From: Mycobacterium sp. Aquia_213
GTDB taxonomy: Bacteria > Actinomycetota > Actinomycetes > Mycobacteriales > Mycobacteriaceae
Length of the DNA stretch: 64,000 nt
NCBI RefSeq assembly: GCF_026625985.1
Contig: NZ_CP113116.1
Coordinates: 5,022,001 to 5,086,000, forward strand
Reading direction: 5' to 3'
A program made the position numbers and the translations under genes. Of the stretch, positions 26,322 through 35,377 are shown piece after piece (the stretch's first letter is position 1; each line of letters opens with the position of its first letter). Below the pieces are notes generated by a model. That model saw only the letters and a list, made by a program, of their open reading frames with translations. It ran no database searches and was not told where the DNA came from.

Positions 26322-26945
26322 TTATTCGGCGTCAGCCGGCGTCTCGGCGGGTGCTTCTGCCTCGGCGGGTGCCTCCGAAGCGGCTGCTTCGGGAGCGGGT
26401 TCTGCGGCCGGGGCCGCTGCGGCAGCCGGTTCGGCCGCCTTCTTCTCCTGCAGGGCGGCCGCGAGGCGGGCGAACTGCGAGACCGGCGCGTTGAACAGGC
26501 CGGCGGCCTTGGCGAGGTTGCCCTTCATGGCACCGGCCAGCTTGGCCAGCAGCACCTCGCGGGATTCCAGGTCGGCGATGCGCTCGACCTCGGCCACCGT
26601 CAACGCGTGGCCGTCCATGTAGCCACCCTTGATGACCAGCGCCTTGTTCTCCTTGGCGAAGGTCTTGATGGCCTTGGCGGCGTCGACGGGTTCGCCGCTG
26701 ACGAACGCGATGGCCGTGGGGCCCGCGAACAACTCGTCGAGACCCTCGATCCCCGCTTCCGAAGCGGCGCGCTTGATCAGCGTGTTCTTGGCCACGGTGT
26801 AGGTAGCCGAACCCGCGAGCGAGCGGCGCAGCTCGGCCAGGTTGGCGACGGTCAGACCGCGGTATTCGGTGATTACGGTCGCCGTCGAGGCGCTGAACTG
26901 CTCGACAATGTCCGCAACGGCGGTGGCCTTGTCGGCTTTGGCCAT
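26322..26945 (-). CDS. rplJ: 50S ribosomal protein L10
   Basis: L10 anchors the L7/L12 stalk to 23S rRNA. The start is ATG 26943-26945 (MAKADKATAVADIVEQF), preceded by GGAGG. The product is 207 residues, with a mycobacterial Ala/Pro/Glu-rich tail after residue 175. Upstream lies a structured leader (27007-27063) typical of L10 autoregulation, and a promoter candidate at 27159-27188. The open frame extends further upstream through the leader but that part is not coding. Confidence 0.97.
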   Translation of the reverse strand: MAKADKATAVADIVEQFSASTATVITEYRGLTVANLAELRRSLAGSATYTVAKNTLIKRAASEAGIEGLDELFAGPTAIAFVSGEPVDAAKAIKTFAKENKALVIKGGYMDGHALTVAEVERIADLESREVLLAKLAGAMKGNLAKAAGLFNAPVSQFARLAAALQEKKAAEPAAAAAPAAEPAPEAAASEAPAEAEAPAETPADAE

Positions 26946-27006
26946 GCATACCTCCTCAATGAAACTCAGTGAAAGACGTGCGTCGGTGATCACCCGAGGA
27001 ACGACG

Positions 27007-27063
27007 AACGCCCCGGCGCAGGAAGCGGCACGGGGCGTTGGGATACACCGGCGCGAGCGCCGG
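27007..27063 (-). promoter_or_regulatory. Putative L10 ribosomal-protein leader RNA
   Basis: On the minus strand, upstream of rplJ, two stable hairpins follow each other. One uses CCGGCG/CGCCGG arms (27048-27063). The other pairs AACGCCCCG with CGGGGCGTT (27031-27039 and 27007-27015) around a 15-base internal region. This position and layout fit the L10 leader through which the L10-L7/L12 complex represses its own mRNA. A covariance-model search against the Rfam L10_leader family would settle it. Confidence 0.6.
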
Positions 27064-27158
27064 CGGTAATGCCTCGTCCTCCTGCGTGGGCCGCCGGGAT
27101 GTTCCCGGACCTTCGACCGATTGCTCGGTGACCGACGGTCTTCGGTGGATCGGCACCA

Positions 27159-27188
27159 AGGATAGCGTGATACCACGCGGTCAGCCAA
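27159..27188 (-). promoter_or_regulatory. Probable rplJ-rplL promoter
   Basis: On the minus strand a TTGGCT -35 box (27183-27188), an 18-base spacer and a TATCCT -10 box (27159-27164) precede the L10 leader. The predicted transcript start near 27152 leaves a leader of about 205 bases that contains both hairpins. Confidence 0.5.
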
Positions 27189-27271
27189 AACGGCGGATCT
27201 CAGGTGACGGCCACGCTCGGCAGAGCCAAGAGCGATTGGGGCCGAAAGCATATGCAGCGCAGCGCGGTTGG

Positions 27272-28177
27272 CTACAATCCCGCAAGACGGGCCGCGCCGA
27301 CCAGGCCGGCCTCGCCGCCCAGCTCTGCGGGCACCACACGCAGGCCAGACAGAAAATCAAGCCCGGCATAATCGGCCAGCACCGCGCGCAGCGGGTCGAA
27401 GAGCAGCCCACCGGATTTGGCGACTCCACCCCCGATGATCACCAGGTCCAGATCGCACACCGCCGCCACCGAGGCGATCATGGCCGCGAGCCCGGTGGCC
27501 CCCCGGTGGAACGCGCGCAGCGCGATCGCATCCCCGGCCGCCGCCGCGGCGGCCAGCTCCCGCGCGCCGGCACCCGGCGGTGCGGACCAGCCGTTGGCCC
27601 GCGCCCAGCGCACCAGCCACGGCCCGGCCGCAACCGTCTCGACGCAGCCGCGACCTCCACACGCACACCGCTCGCCGCCCTCTTCGACCACCACATGACC
27701 GACATGTCCGGCATTGCCACTGCGCCCGGTGTAGGGCACGCCATTGAGCACCAATCCGCCGCCCACGCCGGTGGACACCACCATGGCCAGCAGAAAGCCC
27801 GCACCCCGTCCCGCGCCGTGCCAATGCTCCCCCAGTGCCATGCATACGCCGTCGCCGCCCAGCCGCACTGGCACGCCCGGTACGGCGGCCACCACCCGAT
27901 CCCGCAGCGGAAACCCTTGCCAGCCTTTGATATTGATCGGGCTGACGGTTCCGCTGAGCAGGTCGATGGGCCCGGCCGAAGCGATGCCCACCGCACGGAC
28001 AGCACCGCCGGCCACGCCCAACGCTTCGGCGATCATCGCGGCGACCACGTCCCACACCTGTTCGGCCGTAGCGCCCGCCGGGGTGGGCCGGATCGCGGTG
28101 TGCACCAGCGTGCCCTCCGAATCGGCAAGGCCCGCAGCGATTTTCGTGCCACCGATGTCCAGGCAGAGGGTAAGCAT
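27272..28177 (-). CDS. ROK-family sugar kinase (Rv0650-like)
   Basis: This is a 301-residue ATP-dependent sugar kinase of the ROK family, probably acting on glucose or a related hexose in the cytoplasm. It has the ATP phosphate-binding motif LDIGGTKIAAG at the N-terminus, STGVGGGLVLNG, and the ROK zinc motif GHVGHVVVEEGGERCACGG followed by RGCVE. The N-terminal DNA-binding domain of ROK repressors is absent, so it is a kinase and not a regulator. It starts six bases after the preceding small gene and probably shares its transcript with the alpha-mannosidase, which suggests use of released sugars. Confidence 0.92.
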   Translation of the reverse strand: MLTLCLDIGGTKIAAGLADSEGTLVHTAIRPTPAGATAEQVWDVVAAMIAEALGVAGGAVRAVGIASAGPIDLLSGTVSPINIKGWQGFPLRDRVVAAVPGVPVRLGGDGVCMALGEHWHGAGRGAGFLLAMVVSTGVGGGLVLNGVPYTGRSGNAGHVGHVVVEEGGERCACGGRGCVETVAAGPWLVRWARANGWSAPPGAGARELAAAAAAGDAIALRAFHRGATGLAAMIASVAAVCDLDLVIIGGGVAKSGGLLFDPLRAVLADYAGLDFLSGLRVVPAELGGEAGLVGAARLAGL

Positions 28178-28183
28178 GGCCGA

Positions 28184-28801
28184 TCAGTGCCGATGGGTGT
28201 TGTCGGGTTGACGGGGGTCGCCGGGATGCTCGTAGCCCGCCGCGAGCTCGACCAATGCGGCCCGCCGAGCGTCAAGCCACAGCCGGAAGGCGCGACGTCG
28301 CGCGGCGGCGTGCAGGTGCTCGGTGACCGCGGGCCGCACCTGCGCCAGCGGCGGCCCGGCGCACGACGGCGCCCGCCAGCCGTGGCGGTCGGGGCGCAGC
28401 GGGGCGAACCGCAGCGGATTGCGGGCGTGATAATCGGCGACCTCGTGATCGCTGACCCGGACCGTCGCGGTCACGTCGACGAACAGCGCGCGCGCCCGCG
28501 GGTCCGCCAGTGCCGCCGCGGCCACGCTGCCGATCTCCAGCCGGGCCGTCACGTCGGGCAGCAGCTGCGCCTCGGTCGGGGCGTCGCGCACGGTCAATCC
28601 GCGAGCGGCCACCTCGGCGGCGACGACGCGTTCGGTCACCAGGAGTTGGGTGAGCCAGCGTCGCAGTTGGCGGCCCTCGCTGGTGCCGCGCGCAGGCAAC
28701 GCGGCCGCGCGGGGGCCGCTGCGCAGTCGGGCCTCGGCGGCGTCTACCTCCTCGACCGCGACGGGTGTGCCCGCGACGCTGGCAACCGAGTGCATGCTCA
28801 T
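28184..28801 (-). CDS. Parvulin/SurA-like protein at the Rv0649 ("fabD2") position
   Basis: This 205-residue protein starts at ATG 28799-28801, overlapping the mannosidase stop by four bases (ATGA). The first residues MSMHSVASVAGTPVAVEEVD and the helical LRRWLTQLLVTERVVAAEVA resemble the N-terminal region of SurA/PrsA-type chaperones. VSDHEVADYHARNPLRF and the C-terminal helix also fit that family. The equivalent M. tuberculosis gene is named fabD2, a malonyl transacylase, but no GHSxG nucleophile motif is present. The start of a long open frame overlapping the mannosidase gene was rejected. Function is unknown. Confidence 0.75.
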   Translation of the reverse strand: MSMHSVASVAGTPVAVEEVDAAEARLRSGPRAAALPARGTSEGRQLRRWLTQLLVTERVVAAEVAARGLTVRDAPTEAQLLPDVTARLEIGSVAAAALADPRARALFVDVTATVRVSDHEVADYHARNPLRFAPLRPDRHGWRAPSCAGPPLAQVRPAVTEHLHAAARRRAFRLWLDARRAALVELAAGYEHPGDPRQPDNTHRH

Positions 28802-31800
28802 GTCACGGTCACCTTCACCACCGGCGAGTAGACCAGCCGTCCCGCGCAGCCGACCCGAATCAGGGCCCACCACTGGCCGGGTTCCAGCCACGCGGGAGGG
28901 CTGACGTCGAAGCCGAGCTCGACGGTGCCGCGGGCCGGCAGCACCGCGCCGAGCGAGGCCGGCCCGATCCACTCCCAGGTGCCCCAGGGGCTGATCAGAT
29001 GGGCCTCGGCCGACAGGTCCGCCGCGGCATTGCTGCCGATCGTCACGGCGACCCGGGCCGTCTCTCCGGCGCGCAGCGCGATCCCGTCGGGCCCGTCGAC
29101 GAGGTAGATCAGTTCGGCATCCGGGTCCGCTCCGACGTCGACGATGCTCACGTCCTCGACCGTCTGCCGCCAGGCGGCCGGGACCTGATCGCCGGTGATG
29201 CGCAACTGCGCCCGAATCGGGTAATGGCCGGGCTCGGCATCGGCCGGGATCCCCAGCACCACGTCGGCCTCCCGGTGCTCGCCGGTGCCGAGCGTGAACG
29301 GCAGCTCGGCGGGGCTCGCCGACCAGCCGTCCGGACACGACAGCACGACGACGCCCTGCAGCTCGGCGTCGGTGCAGTCGCTGACCGCGGTGAGCCGCAG
29401 CGTCAGCTCGCCGCCCGGCTCGGTCACTCGCTGCGGGTGCAGGTGTGCGACGGCCGGCAGCCCGCCCAGTGGCGCGGGGCCGCGATTGTGCAGCCAGTAC
29501 CGCGCGTACAGCGGCTGGGCGATCTCGGCTTCCGGGCCCAGCGCGGTGGGCTCGTCGAATGCCTTGGGGATCTTGAGCCGGGCCAGCACGGTAGCGATCT
29601 GGTAGCCGTGCAGCTCGATCGATCGCTTGCGCGCCTGCGGCGTTTCCAGCAGATCGGCGAGCTGCAGCGCGCCGAGCTTGCCGAGCGTCGAGCCGATCTT
29701 CACCCGAGCGCCGGCACCGGTCGATTCGACCAGCCGCAGCGCCACGGCGCCCGGGTCGACGGGCTCGGCGCGACCGGCCGCCAGCGGGTTGCCGGCCGCC
29801 TTGAACGCCCCGAGGTGCACGGTGTCGGCGGGCTCGACGTGCAGCAGCGACCCGGTGGGCGCCAGGTTGCCTCGCCGCCGATCCGGGAAGACGGCGTGCA
29901 GTGGATGGGAGAACTGCGCGCTGCGGGCCGGGATCTCGGCGTGCCGCCAGTCGCCGTCGCCGCAGGCGAGCGCGTAGTCGAAATGGTGTGTCCAGTGCTG
30001 GAGTTGGAAGTTCGAGCCGTCGGGCGCGGTGCGGCGTGGTTCGTCGATCCAGGTGCCGGACGGCCAGCCGGTGCAGGACCGCAACAGCGCGGTGTGCAGC
30101 GTGCCCTCGCTGTCGACGGCGAAGCTCGGCACGCCGCGGTTGAGCAACGCCACCGTGCGGGATTCGAAGTGTTCGGCGCCCGCCGCGGCCTGCTGGGAGA
30201 CGGCGATCTCGGCATCGTCGAGATCGGCTGCCACCGAAGCGATTTCGGCGTCCAGGCGCTTCTCGTCGGTGCCGTCGATCACCAGCACGGGCAGCGCGCG
30301 CGCCGCGCGCAGGTCGGCGCCGGGCACCCAGGCCGCCGCCAACGGCGTGGCCGCGGGCACCCACACCCGGGCCCGGCCCCGCTTCGCCAGCTGGCGTTCC
30401 AGTTCTTTCGCGTACTCCGGATCGGCCTCGGCCAGCACCGCCTTGGTGAAGGCGTTGCGGTCGGGGCCGCCCAGCGCGATGCGGACATCGGGCAGGTTGG
30501 AGTCGACGTCGAGGTTGCCGTAGCGCGGTTTGTCGGCGCCGCTGCAGGTGGCCGTGACACCGGCGCGGACCAGCGCGACCATCAGTTCGCGCGCCAGCGG
30601 ACCGGACAACGCTTCCGACGGCGACACCACCTCGGCCACGGTTATCGCGCGAATATCCTCGTCTCCCAATCGAATACGTGCCGCAGACGATAGTCCGAAC
30701 CAGCTGTAGGCCGGGTTGTCCAGTGTCCACGGCAGGTGCTCGGTGTTCACGGAGCCGGCCCCGTCGTGCAACAACGCGAACCCGCGGCCGACGACGGCGT
30801 CGCCCACCTCGCTGACCGGCATGGCGCCCGGTACCGGACACGGCCAGCGCAGCCGCAACAGGCGGTCCTCTCCGGTGAAGTCGTCGATCGTGGTGCGGCA
30901 GTCCACCCGCCCCACGCCGTTCCACAGCGTCAGGGTCTGGGTGTAGCGCAGCAATTCGCCGATTCGCCCCTGCACGACGAGCCGCTGACCGAGCGGTCCG
31001 CGGTAGGCCCGCACCTGCGCCGCCGGCGATTCCGACGAGCCCACCACCGGTCCCTTGGGCAGCAGATGCCAAGGACCCTCCCCCTGCGTCGGGTGGGCCG
31101 GGTATTCGTCGTAGACGGCGAGCTCGTTGCCCACCCGTCCGGCCGCGATCAGCTGGCGGCCGTCATGGACCAGCGACGCCACCGCCCCGCCCCGGGCTGG
31201 GTCGACCGCCAGCCGGTAGTGCTCATTTTCGATCTCGAGTCCGGGCAGCGGGTCCCAGCCGGTCGCCTCGTCCGCGGGGACCAGCCGATAGGCCCGCCAG
31301 CCCAGCGATCCGACATCGCGGGCCAGCCAGCTGACCGAGCGCCCGTCGTGCTCGACCAGCGCGGGCAGCTCGGCACCGTCGGCATCCAGCACCCGCACCC
31401 CCGCGGGCAGCGGCGGATCGATCCGGGCCGTGACGATGTCGGTGCGCGGGTGGGTCAATGCGTTCCACACCACGACGGAGTCACCTGGGCTATCGATGGC
31501 GCCGGACAGCAGCGCCAGGGAGTTGTCGCGGGCGGCGCGACCCAGCTCCCACGCGTCACGCCAGCCGGTCAGCAGATCGAGGTAGACCTGGTCGGACTCG
31601 GAGCCGGTGATCGCGTCGTGGTGCGCGCCGTAGGCCAGCTGCACCCATGCCTTGGCCAACGCGGCGTGCGGGTAGTCGGCGCCGGTCATCAGCGCGGCGA
31701 ACACCGCGTAGCGTTCGGCGTCCAGCACCGCGTTTTCGGCGGCGCGGTTGGCTTGTTTGGTGTCGATGTAGGAGACGTCCTTGCCGGTGTAGATCGGGTT

Positions 31801-32967
31801 CATGTCGCGCGTCTGCGGCGACGGCACCGACCCCCGCTCGTCCAGCTCGGCACGCACCGCGGCGAAGAACTCCCGCGGCAGCGCACAGACGAATCGCGGC
31901 CAGGTGTAGCGGGCGGCCCAGTCGCGGTGGATTTCGGTGACCCACTTGTTCGGCGGGGTGTAGTCGGTGCCCACCGGCAACAGCACGTTGCGAGTCAACG
32001 CGACCCGCTTGAGCTGGTCGAACACCGCATACGTGGCGTCCTGCGCCTCGCCCAGCGACGCCGACGAGTCCATCCCCCAGCCCGCCCCGTAGTGCGCCGG
32101 CATGTAGTGGGTGAGCAGGCCGCGCCCGGATGGCGAAATCCATTCGAACTCGCTGCAGAACTGCATGCCCTCGACGCCGCCGGAGTGGGTCGGCCCCCAT
32201 TGGTGGTGCGGTCCGCGGGCCCACGAGCTCGACGTCAGCCCGGCATCGGCGGCCATCCCGGGAAACTGCGGGTCGTGGCCGAACACGTCGAGCTGCCATG
32301 CCGTCGCCGGATCGGCACCCAACACGTCGCGCTGAAAACCAATGCCGTGCACCAGGTTTCGGATCGTCGTCTCCGGGCTGGTGAGGTTGGTGTTGGGTTC
32401 GTTGTAGGTGCCGCCCATGATTTCGACCCGGCCGTCGGCGATGAAGCGGCGCAGGTCGGCGCGGTCCTCGGGGCGGGTGTCCCAGTACGGCTTGAGGTAA
32501 TCCACCTCGGCCAGCACGAATTTGTACTCGGGCTCGCGGCGGGCCATTTCCAGATGCGCGTGCACCAATTCGAAACCGTTGGTCTGCCGGCCGCTCGACG
32601 GCGGGTCTTCGCGCCACTCGCTGGTGTAGGCGCCCTGGGTGTTCCACCACACCGGGTCGTAGTGGAAATGGCTGACCATGAACATCGTCCAGCCGGGCTC
32701 GGCCACGGTGAACTCGAACGAGGCGCTGGTGTCGCCGGCGTGTACCCGGGCGGCGCGGCGCTCACCGACGACCGGCTTGCGCACGGTCACCGGGATCTCG
32801 ACGGTCTCCGCGCCGATCTCGGCGAGCGCCTCACCGCGCAGGCCGTCTCCGTCGACGCGTACCGGCGTCGGCTCGGTGACCCCGCCCACGGCGATCCGGG
32901 CCAGCTGTAGCGGCGTGTCCTGCGGCCCAACGAACAGTTCGGTCGACTGCGCCGAAATCAGCTGCAT
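28798..32967 (-). CDS. Alpha-mannosidase, glycoside hydrolase family 38 (Rv0648-like)
   Basis: This 1389-residue enzyme is expected to remove alpha-linked mannose using a zinc-dependent retaining mechanism. The N-terminal region is a beta-sandwich. The GH38 catalytic domain begins with VSHFHYDPVWWNTQG (zinc His and Asp). WQLDVFGHDPQFPGM contains the nucleophile-site Asp. The middle and C-terminal beta domains are extensive, and the last roughly 120 residues form an Ig-like sheet domain. No signal peptide is evident. It is longer than I recall for Rv0648 (about 1215 residues). It heads a small operon with the parvulin-like gene and the ROK kinase. Confidence 0.93.
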   Translation of the reverse strand: MQLISAQSTELFVGPQDTPLQLARIAVGGVTEPTPVRVDGDGLRGEALAEIGAETVEIPVTVRKPVVGERRAARVHAGDTSASFEFTVAEPGWTMFMVSHFHYDPVWWNTQGAYTSEWREDPPSSGRQTNGFELVHAHLEMARREPEYKFVLAEVDYLKPYWDTRPEDRADLRRFIADGRVEIMGGTYNEPNTNLTSPETTIRNLVHGIGFQRDVLGADPATAWQLDVFGHDPQFPGMAADAGLTSSSWARGPHHQWGPTHSGGVEGMQFCSEFEWISPSGRGLLTHYMPAHYGAGWGMDSSASLGEAQDATYAVFDQLKRVALTRNVLLPVGTDYTPPNKWVTEIHRDWAARYTWPRFVCALPREFFAAVRAELDERGSVPSPQTRDMNPIYTGKDVSYIDTKQANRAAENAVLDAERYAVFAALMTGADYPHAALAKAWVQLAYGAHHDAITGSESDQVYLDLLTGWRDAWELGRAARDNSLALLSGAIDSPGDSVVVWNALTHPRTDIVTARIDPPLPAGVRVLDADGAELPALVEHDGRSVSWLARDVGSLGWRAYRLVPADEATGWDPLPGLEIENEHYRLAVDPARGGAVASLVHDGRQLIAAGRVGNELAVYDEYPAHPTQGEGPWHLLPKGPVVGSSESPAAQVRAYRGPLGQRLVVQGRIGELLRYTQTLTLWNGVGRVDCRTTIDDFTGEDRLLRLRWPCPVPGAMPVSEVGDAVVGRGFALLHDGAGSVNTEHLPWTLDNPAYSWFGLSSAARIRLGDEDIRAITVAEVVSPSEALSGPLARELMVALVRAGVTATCSGADKPRYGNLDVDSNLPDVRIALGGPDRNAFTKAVLAEADPEYAKELERQLAKRGRARVWVPAATPLAAAWVPGADLRAARALPVLVIDGTDEKRLDAEIASVAADLDDAEIAVSQQAAAGAEHFESRTVALLNRGVPSFAVDSEGTLHTALLRSCTGWPSGTWIDEPRRTAPDGSNFQLQHWTHHFDYALACGDGDWRHAEIPARSAQFSHPLHAVFPDRRRGNLAPTGSLLHVEPADTVHLGAFKAAGNPLAAGRAEPVDPGAVALRLVESTGAGARVKIGSTLGKLGALQLADLLETPQARKRSIELHGYQIATVLARLKIPKAFDEPTALGPEAEIAQPLYARYWLHNRGPAPLGGLPAVAHLHPQRVTEPGGELTLRLTAVSDCTDAELQGVVVLSCPDGWSASPAELPFTLGTGEHREADVVLGIPADAEPGHYPIRAQLRITGDQVPAAWRQTVEDVSIVDVGADPDAELIYLVDGPDGIALRAGETARVAVTIGSNAAADLSAEAHLISPWGTWEWIGPASLGAVLPARGTVELGFDVSPPAWLEPGQWWALIRVGCAGRLVYSPVVKVTVT

Positions 32968-33027
32968 GCCCGCACCTTACGTTGCTCGACTACAGACTTG
33001 TCACCCGTTGCTGCAAAGCTGGATGGG

Positions 33028-33362
33028 GTGACGGACCTGACCACACAACTCGCCGAGCAGCTGGATTGGCATTGGCGCGAGCAGCTACGCCCGCCGACTA
33101 CCAGAGTTGGGATTATGCGACCGACGCGGCCACCGCCCTGCGCCAACTCGACCTGACCTACAGCGGGTGGATCACCGGGGTGCGCTCGCTGTCGGCCGCC
33201 GATCTGACCCGGCGCTGCGGCCCGGCCGAGGGGCCGTACGCCGACTACCCACTCGGCGAGCTGGTCTTGCACATCAATCGCGAAGCGATCCACCATGGTG
33301 CCGAGATTGCTTGCCTCCGAGACCTTTACGCACATCGCCAATCCATCAACCAGGAGGAGTGA
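33028..33362 (+). pseudogene. DinB-family protein, internally deleted and frameshifted
   Basis: Two parts of one DinB/mycothiol-S-transferase-like protein are visible in different frames. A GTG at 33028 opens VTDLTTQLAEQLDWHWREQL, the family's usual N-terminus. The C-terminal part (PADYQSWDYATDAATALRQL to the stop at 33360-33362, including VLHINREAIHHGAEIACLRD with its metal-type histidines) lies in another frame. The junction is near 33092-33097. Compared with the family as I remember it, about 80-90 central residues are missing. An intact DinB-like gene starts two bases after the stop. Confidence 0.7.
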
Positions 33363-33364
33363 CC

Positions 33365-33958
33365 ATGCCAGCCCTCGCCCCGCCGGTGGCCGACGAGCGC
33401 AGCGCCCTGCGCGAGTATCTGGCCTTCCATCAGAGCGCCTACTTCGCGGTGTCCTACGGCCTCACCGATGAGCAGGCGCGGTCGTCGCCGTCGGCGAGTG
33501 CGCTGTCGGTCGGCGGGCTGGTCAAGCACGTGACACGGATGCAACGCAGCTGGATGACACGAGTCGCGGCAGCGCCGGACCCACCGGCGAAGGACGTTCG
33601 GCCGGTGGGCGAGGAATTCCAGGACCAGCACGTGATGCGGCCCGACGAGACCCTGGACGGGCTGCTTCAAGCATTCGCAGAGCAGAACACGATTTCGCTC
33701 CGGCTGGTCGAGTCCGCTGACCTCGACGCGGCGGTGCCCGTGCCGCGCGACGTTCCGTGGTTTCCCAAAGACGTGGAGGCCTGGTCGGTGCGATGGGTGA
33801 TCCTGCACGTCATCAACGAGTTGGCCCGGCACGCCGGGCACGCCGACATCATCCGGGAAACCATCGACGGAGCCACGATGTACGACCTGATCGCCGGGCT
33901 GGAAGGCTGGGCGATCGAGGGCTGGGTGACACCCTGGAACACGGGGGCGGGCCGGTAA
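33365..33958 (+). CDS. DinB/DUF664-family protein
   Basis: This 197-residue protein has the DinB four-helix bundle fold, a family that includes metal-dependent thiol transferases using mycothiol or bacillithiol. The three expected metal histidines are in GGLVKHVTRMQ and VINELARHAGHADIIRE. AGGAGG precedes the ATG at 33365. It is placed directly after the broken DinB gene and before the ABC1 kinase. A detoxification role is plausible from the family but the substrate is unknown. Confidence 0.85.
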   Translation: MPALAPPVADERSALREYLAFHQSAYFAVSYGLTDEQARSSPSASALSVGGLVKHVTRMQRSWMTRVAAAPDPPAKDVRPVGEEFQDQHVMRPDETLDGLLQAFAEQNTISLRLVESADLDAAVPVPRDVPWFPKDVEAWSVRWVILHVINELARHAGHADIIRETIDGATMYDLIAGLEGWAIEGWVTPWNTGAGR

Positions 33959-34019
33959 AAGGCCTGCTCATCGGAGGGTGAATTGGGCCTTGGCACCCCT
34001 GGTTTGGCAGACTGCTGAG

Positions 34020-35366
34020 ATGAGTTCTACCAAACACCGAGACGTGGCCAAGCTTGACCGGGTGCCGTTGCCGGTCGAAGCGGCCCGGGTCGCGGTCACT
34101 GGTTGGCAGGTCACCCGCTCCGCCGCTCGCTTCGTCAGCACGCTGACGGGCAAGGGGCCATGGCAGCAGAAGGTGATCAAGCAGCTCCCCCAGACCTTCG
34201 CCGATCTGGGTCCGACGTACGTGAAGTTCGGCCAGATCATCGCGTCGAGCCCCGGCGCATTCGGCGAGTCGCTGTCCCGTGAATTCCGGGGCCTGCTCGA
34301 CCGAGTGCCACCGGCCGACTCCGACGCGGTGCACAAGCTGTTCGTCGACGAACTCGGCGCCGACCCGGCCGACCTGTTCGCCAAGTGGGACGAGACGCCG
34401 TTCGCGTCGGCGTCCATCGCGCAGGTGCACTACGCCACGCTGCACAGCGGCGAGGAGGTCGTCGTCAAGATCCAGCGGCCGGGCATCCGCCGCCGGGTCG
34501 CCGCCGACCTGCAGATCCTGAAGCGCTTCGCTCAGGCCGTCGAACTGGCCAAGCTGGGCCGCCGGCTCTCGGCACAAGACGTGGTCGCCGACTTCTCCGC
34601 CAACCTGGCCGAGGAGCTGAATTTCCGCCTCGAGGCGCAATCGATGGAGGCGTGGGTCTCACACCTGCACGTGTCGCCGCTGGGCAAGAACATCCGGGTG
34701 CCGAACGTGTACTGGGACTTCACCAGCGACCGGGTGCTGACGATGGAGCGGGTGCAGGGCATCCGCATCGACGACGTCGCCGCCATCCGCAAGGCCGGGT
34801 TCGACGGCACCGAGCTGGTGAAGGCGCTGCTGTTCTCGCTTTTCGAAGGCGGGCTGCGGCACGGGCTGTTCCACGGCGACCTGCACGCGGGCAACCTGTA
34901 CGTCGACGACCAGGGCCGCATCGTGTTCTTCGATTTCGGGATCATGGGCCGCATCGACCCGCGTACCCGTTGGTTGCTGCGCGAGTTGGTGTACGCGTTG
35001 CTGGTCACCAAGGATCACGCCGCGGCCGGCAAGATCGTCGTGCTGATGGGCGCCGTCGGCACGGTGAAGCCCGAAGCCGAGGCCGCCAAGGACCTGGAAA
35101 AATTCGCCACCCCACTGACCATGTCCACGCTGGGCGACATGTCCTACGCCGACATCGGCAAGCAGCTGTCGACGCTGGCCGACGCCTACGACGTCAAGCT
35201 GCCGCGCGAGTTGGTGTTGATCGGAAAGCAGTTCCTCTACGTCGAGCGGTACATGAAGCTGCTCGCGCCGAAGTGGCAGATGATGTCCGATCCGCAGCTG
35301 ACGGGATACTTCGCCAACTTCATGGTCGAGGTCAGCCGCGAGCATCAGTCCGACGTCGAGGTCTAG
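34020..35366 (+). CDS. ABC1/UbiB-family atypical kinase (Rv0647c-like)
   Basis: This is a protein-kinase-like ATPase of the AarF/UbiB family, usually linked to membrane lipid or quinone metabolism. The KxGQ motif is in PTYVKFGQIIASSPGAF. The nucleotide lysine is in EEVVVKIQRPGIRRR. The catalytic and metal-binding segments are HGDLHAGNLYVDD and IVFFDFGIMGRID. The start chosen (ATG 34020, MSSTKHRDVAKLDRVPLPVE) gives 448 residues. A GTG at 33978 would add 14 residues and neither has a strong ribosome binding site. It is followed 11 bases later by lipG, as in M. tuberculosis. Confidence 0.92.
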   Translation: MSSTKHRDVAKLDRVPLPVEAARVAVTGWQVTRSAARFVSTLTGKGPWQQKVIKQLPQTFADLGPTYVKFGQIIASSPGAFGESLSREFRGLLDRVPPADSDAVHKLFVDELGADPADLFAKWDETPFASASIAQVHYATLHSGEEVVVKIQRPGIRRRVAADLQILKRFAQAVELAKLGRRLSAQDVVADFSANLAEELNFRLEAQSMEAWVSHLHVSPLGKNIRVPNVYWDFTSDRVLTMERVQGIRIDDVAAIRKAGFDGTELVKALLFSLFEGGLRHGLFHGDLHAGNLYVDDQGRIVFFDFGIMGRIDPRTRWLLRELVYALLVTKDHAAAGKIVVLMGAVGTVKPEAEAAKDLEKFATPLTMSTLGDMSYADIGKQLSTLADAYDVKLPRELVLIGKQFLYVERYMKLLAPKWQMMSDPQLTGYFANFMVEVSREHQSDVEV

Positions 35367-35377
35367 GAGGCGTTCCA

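Noticed and set aside
28802..31072. Extended open frame continuing upstream of the parvulin-like gene inside the mannosidase gene
   Set aside because: The region is Arg/Ala/Gly-rich shadow sequence. The real start is the ATG at 28801, overlapping the mannosidase stop.
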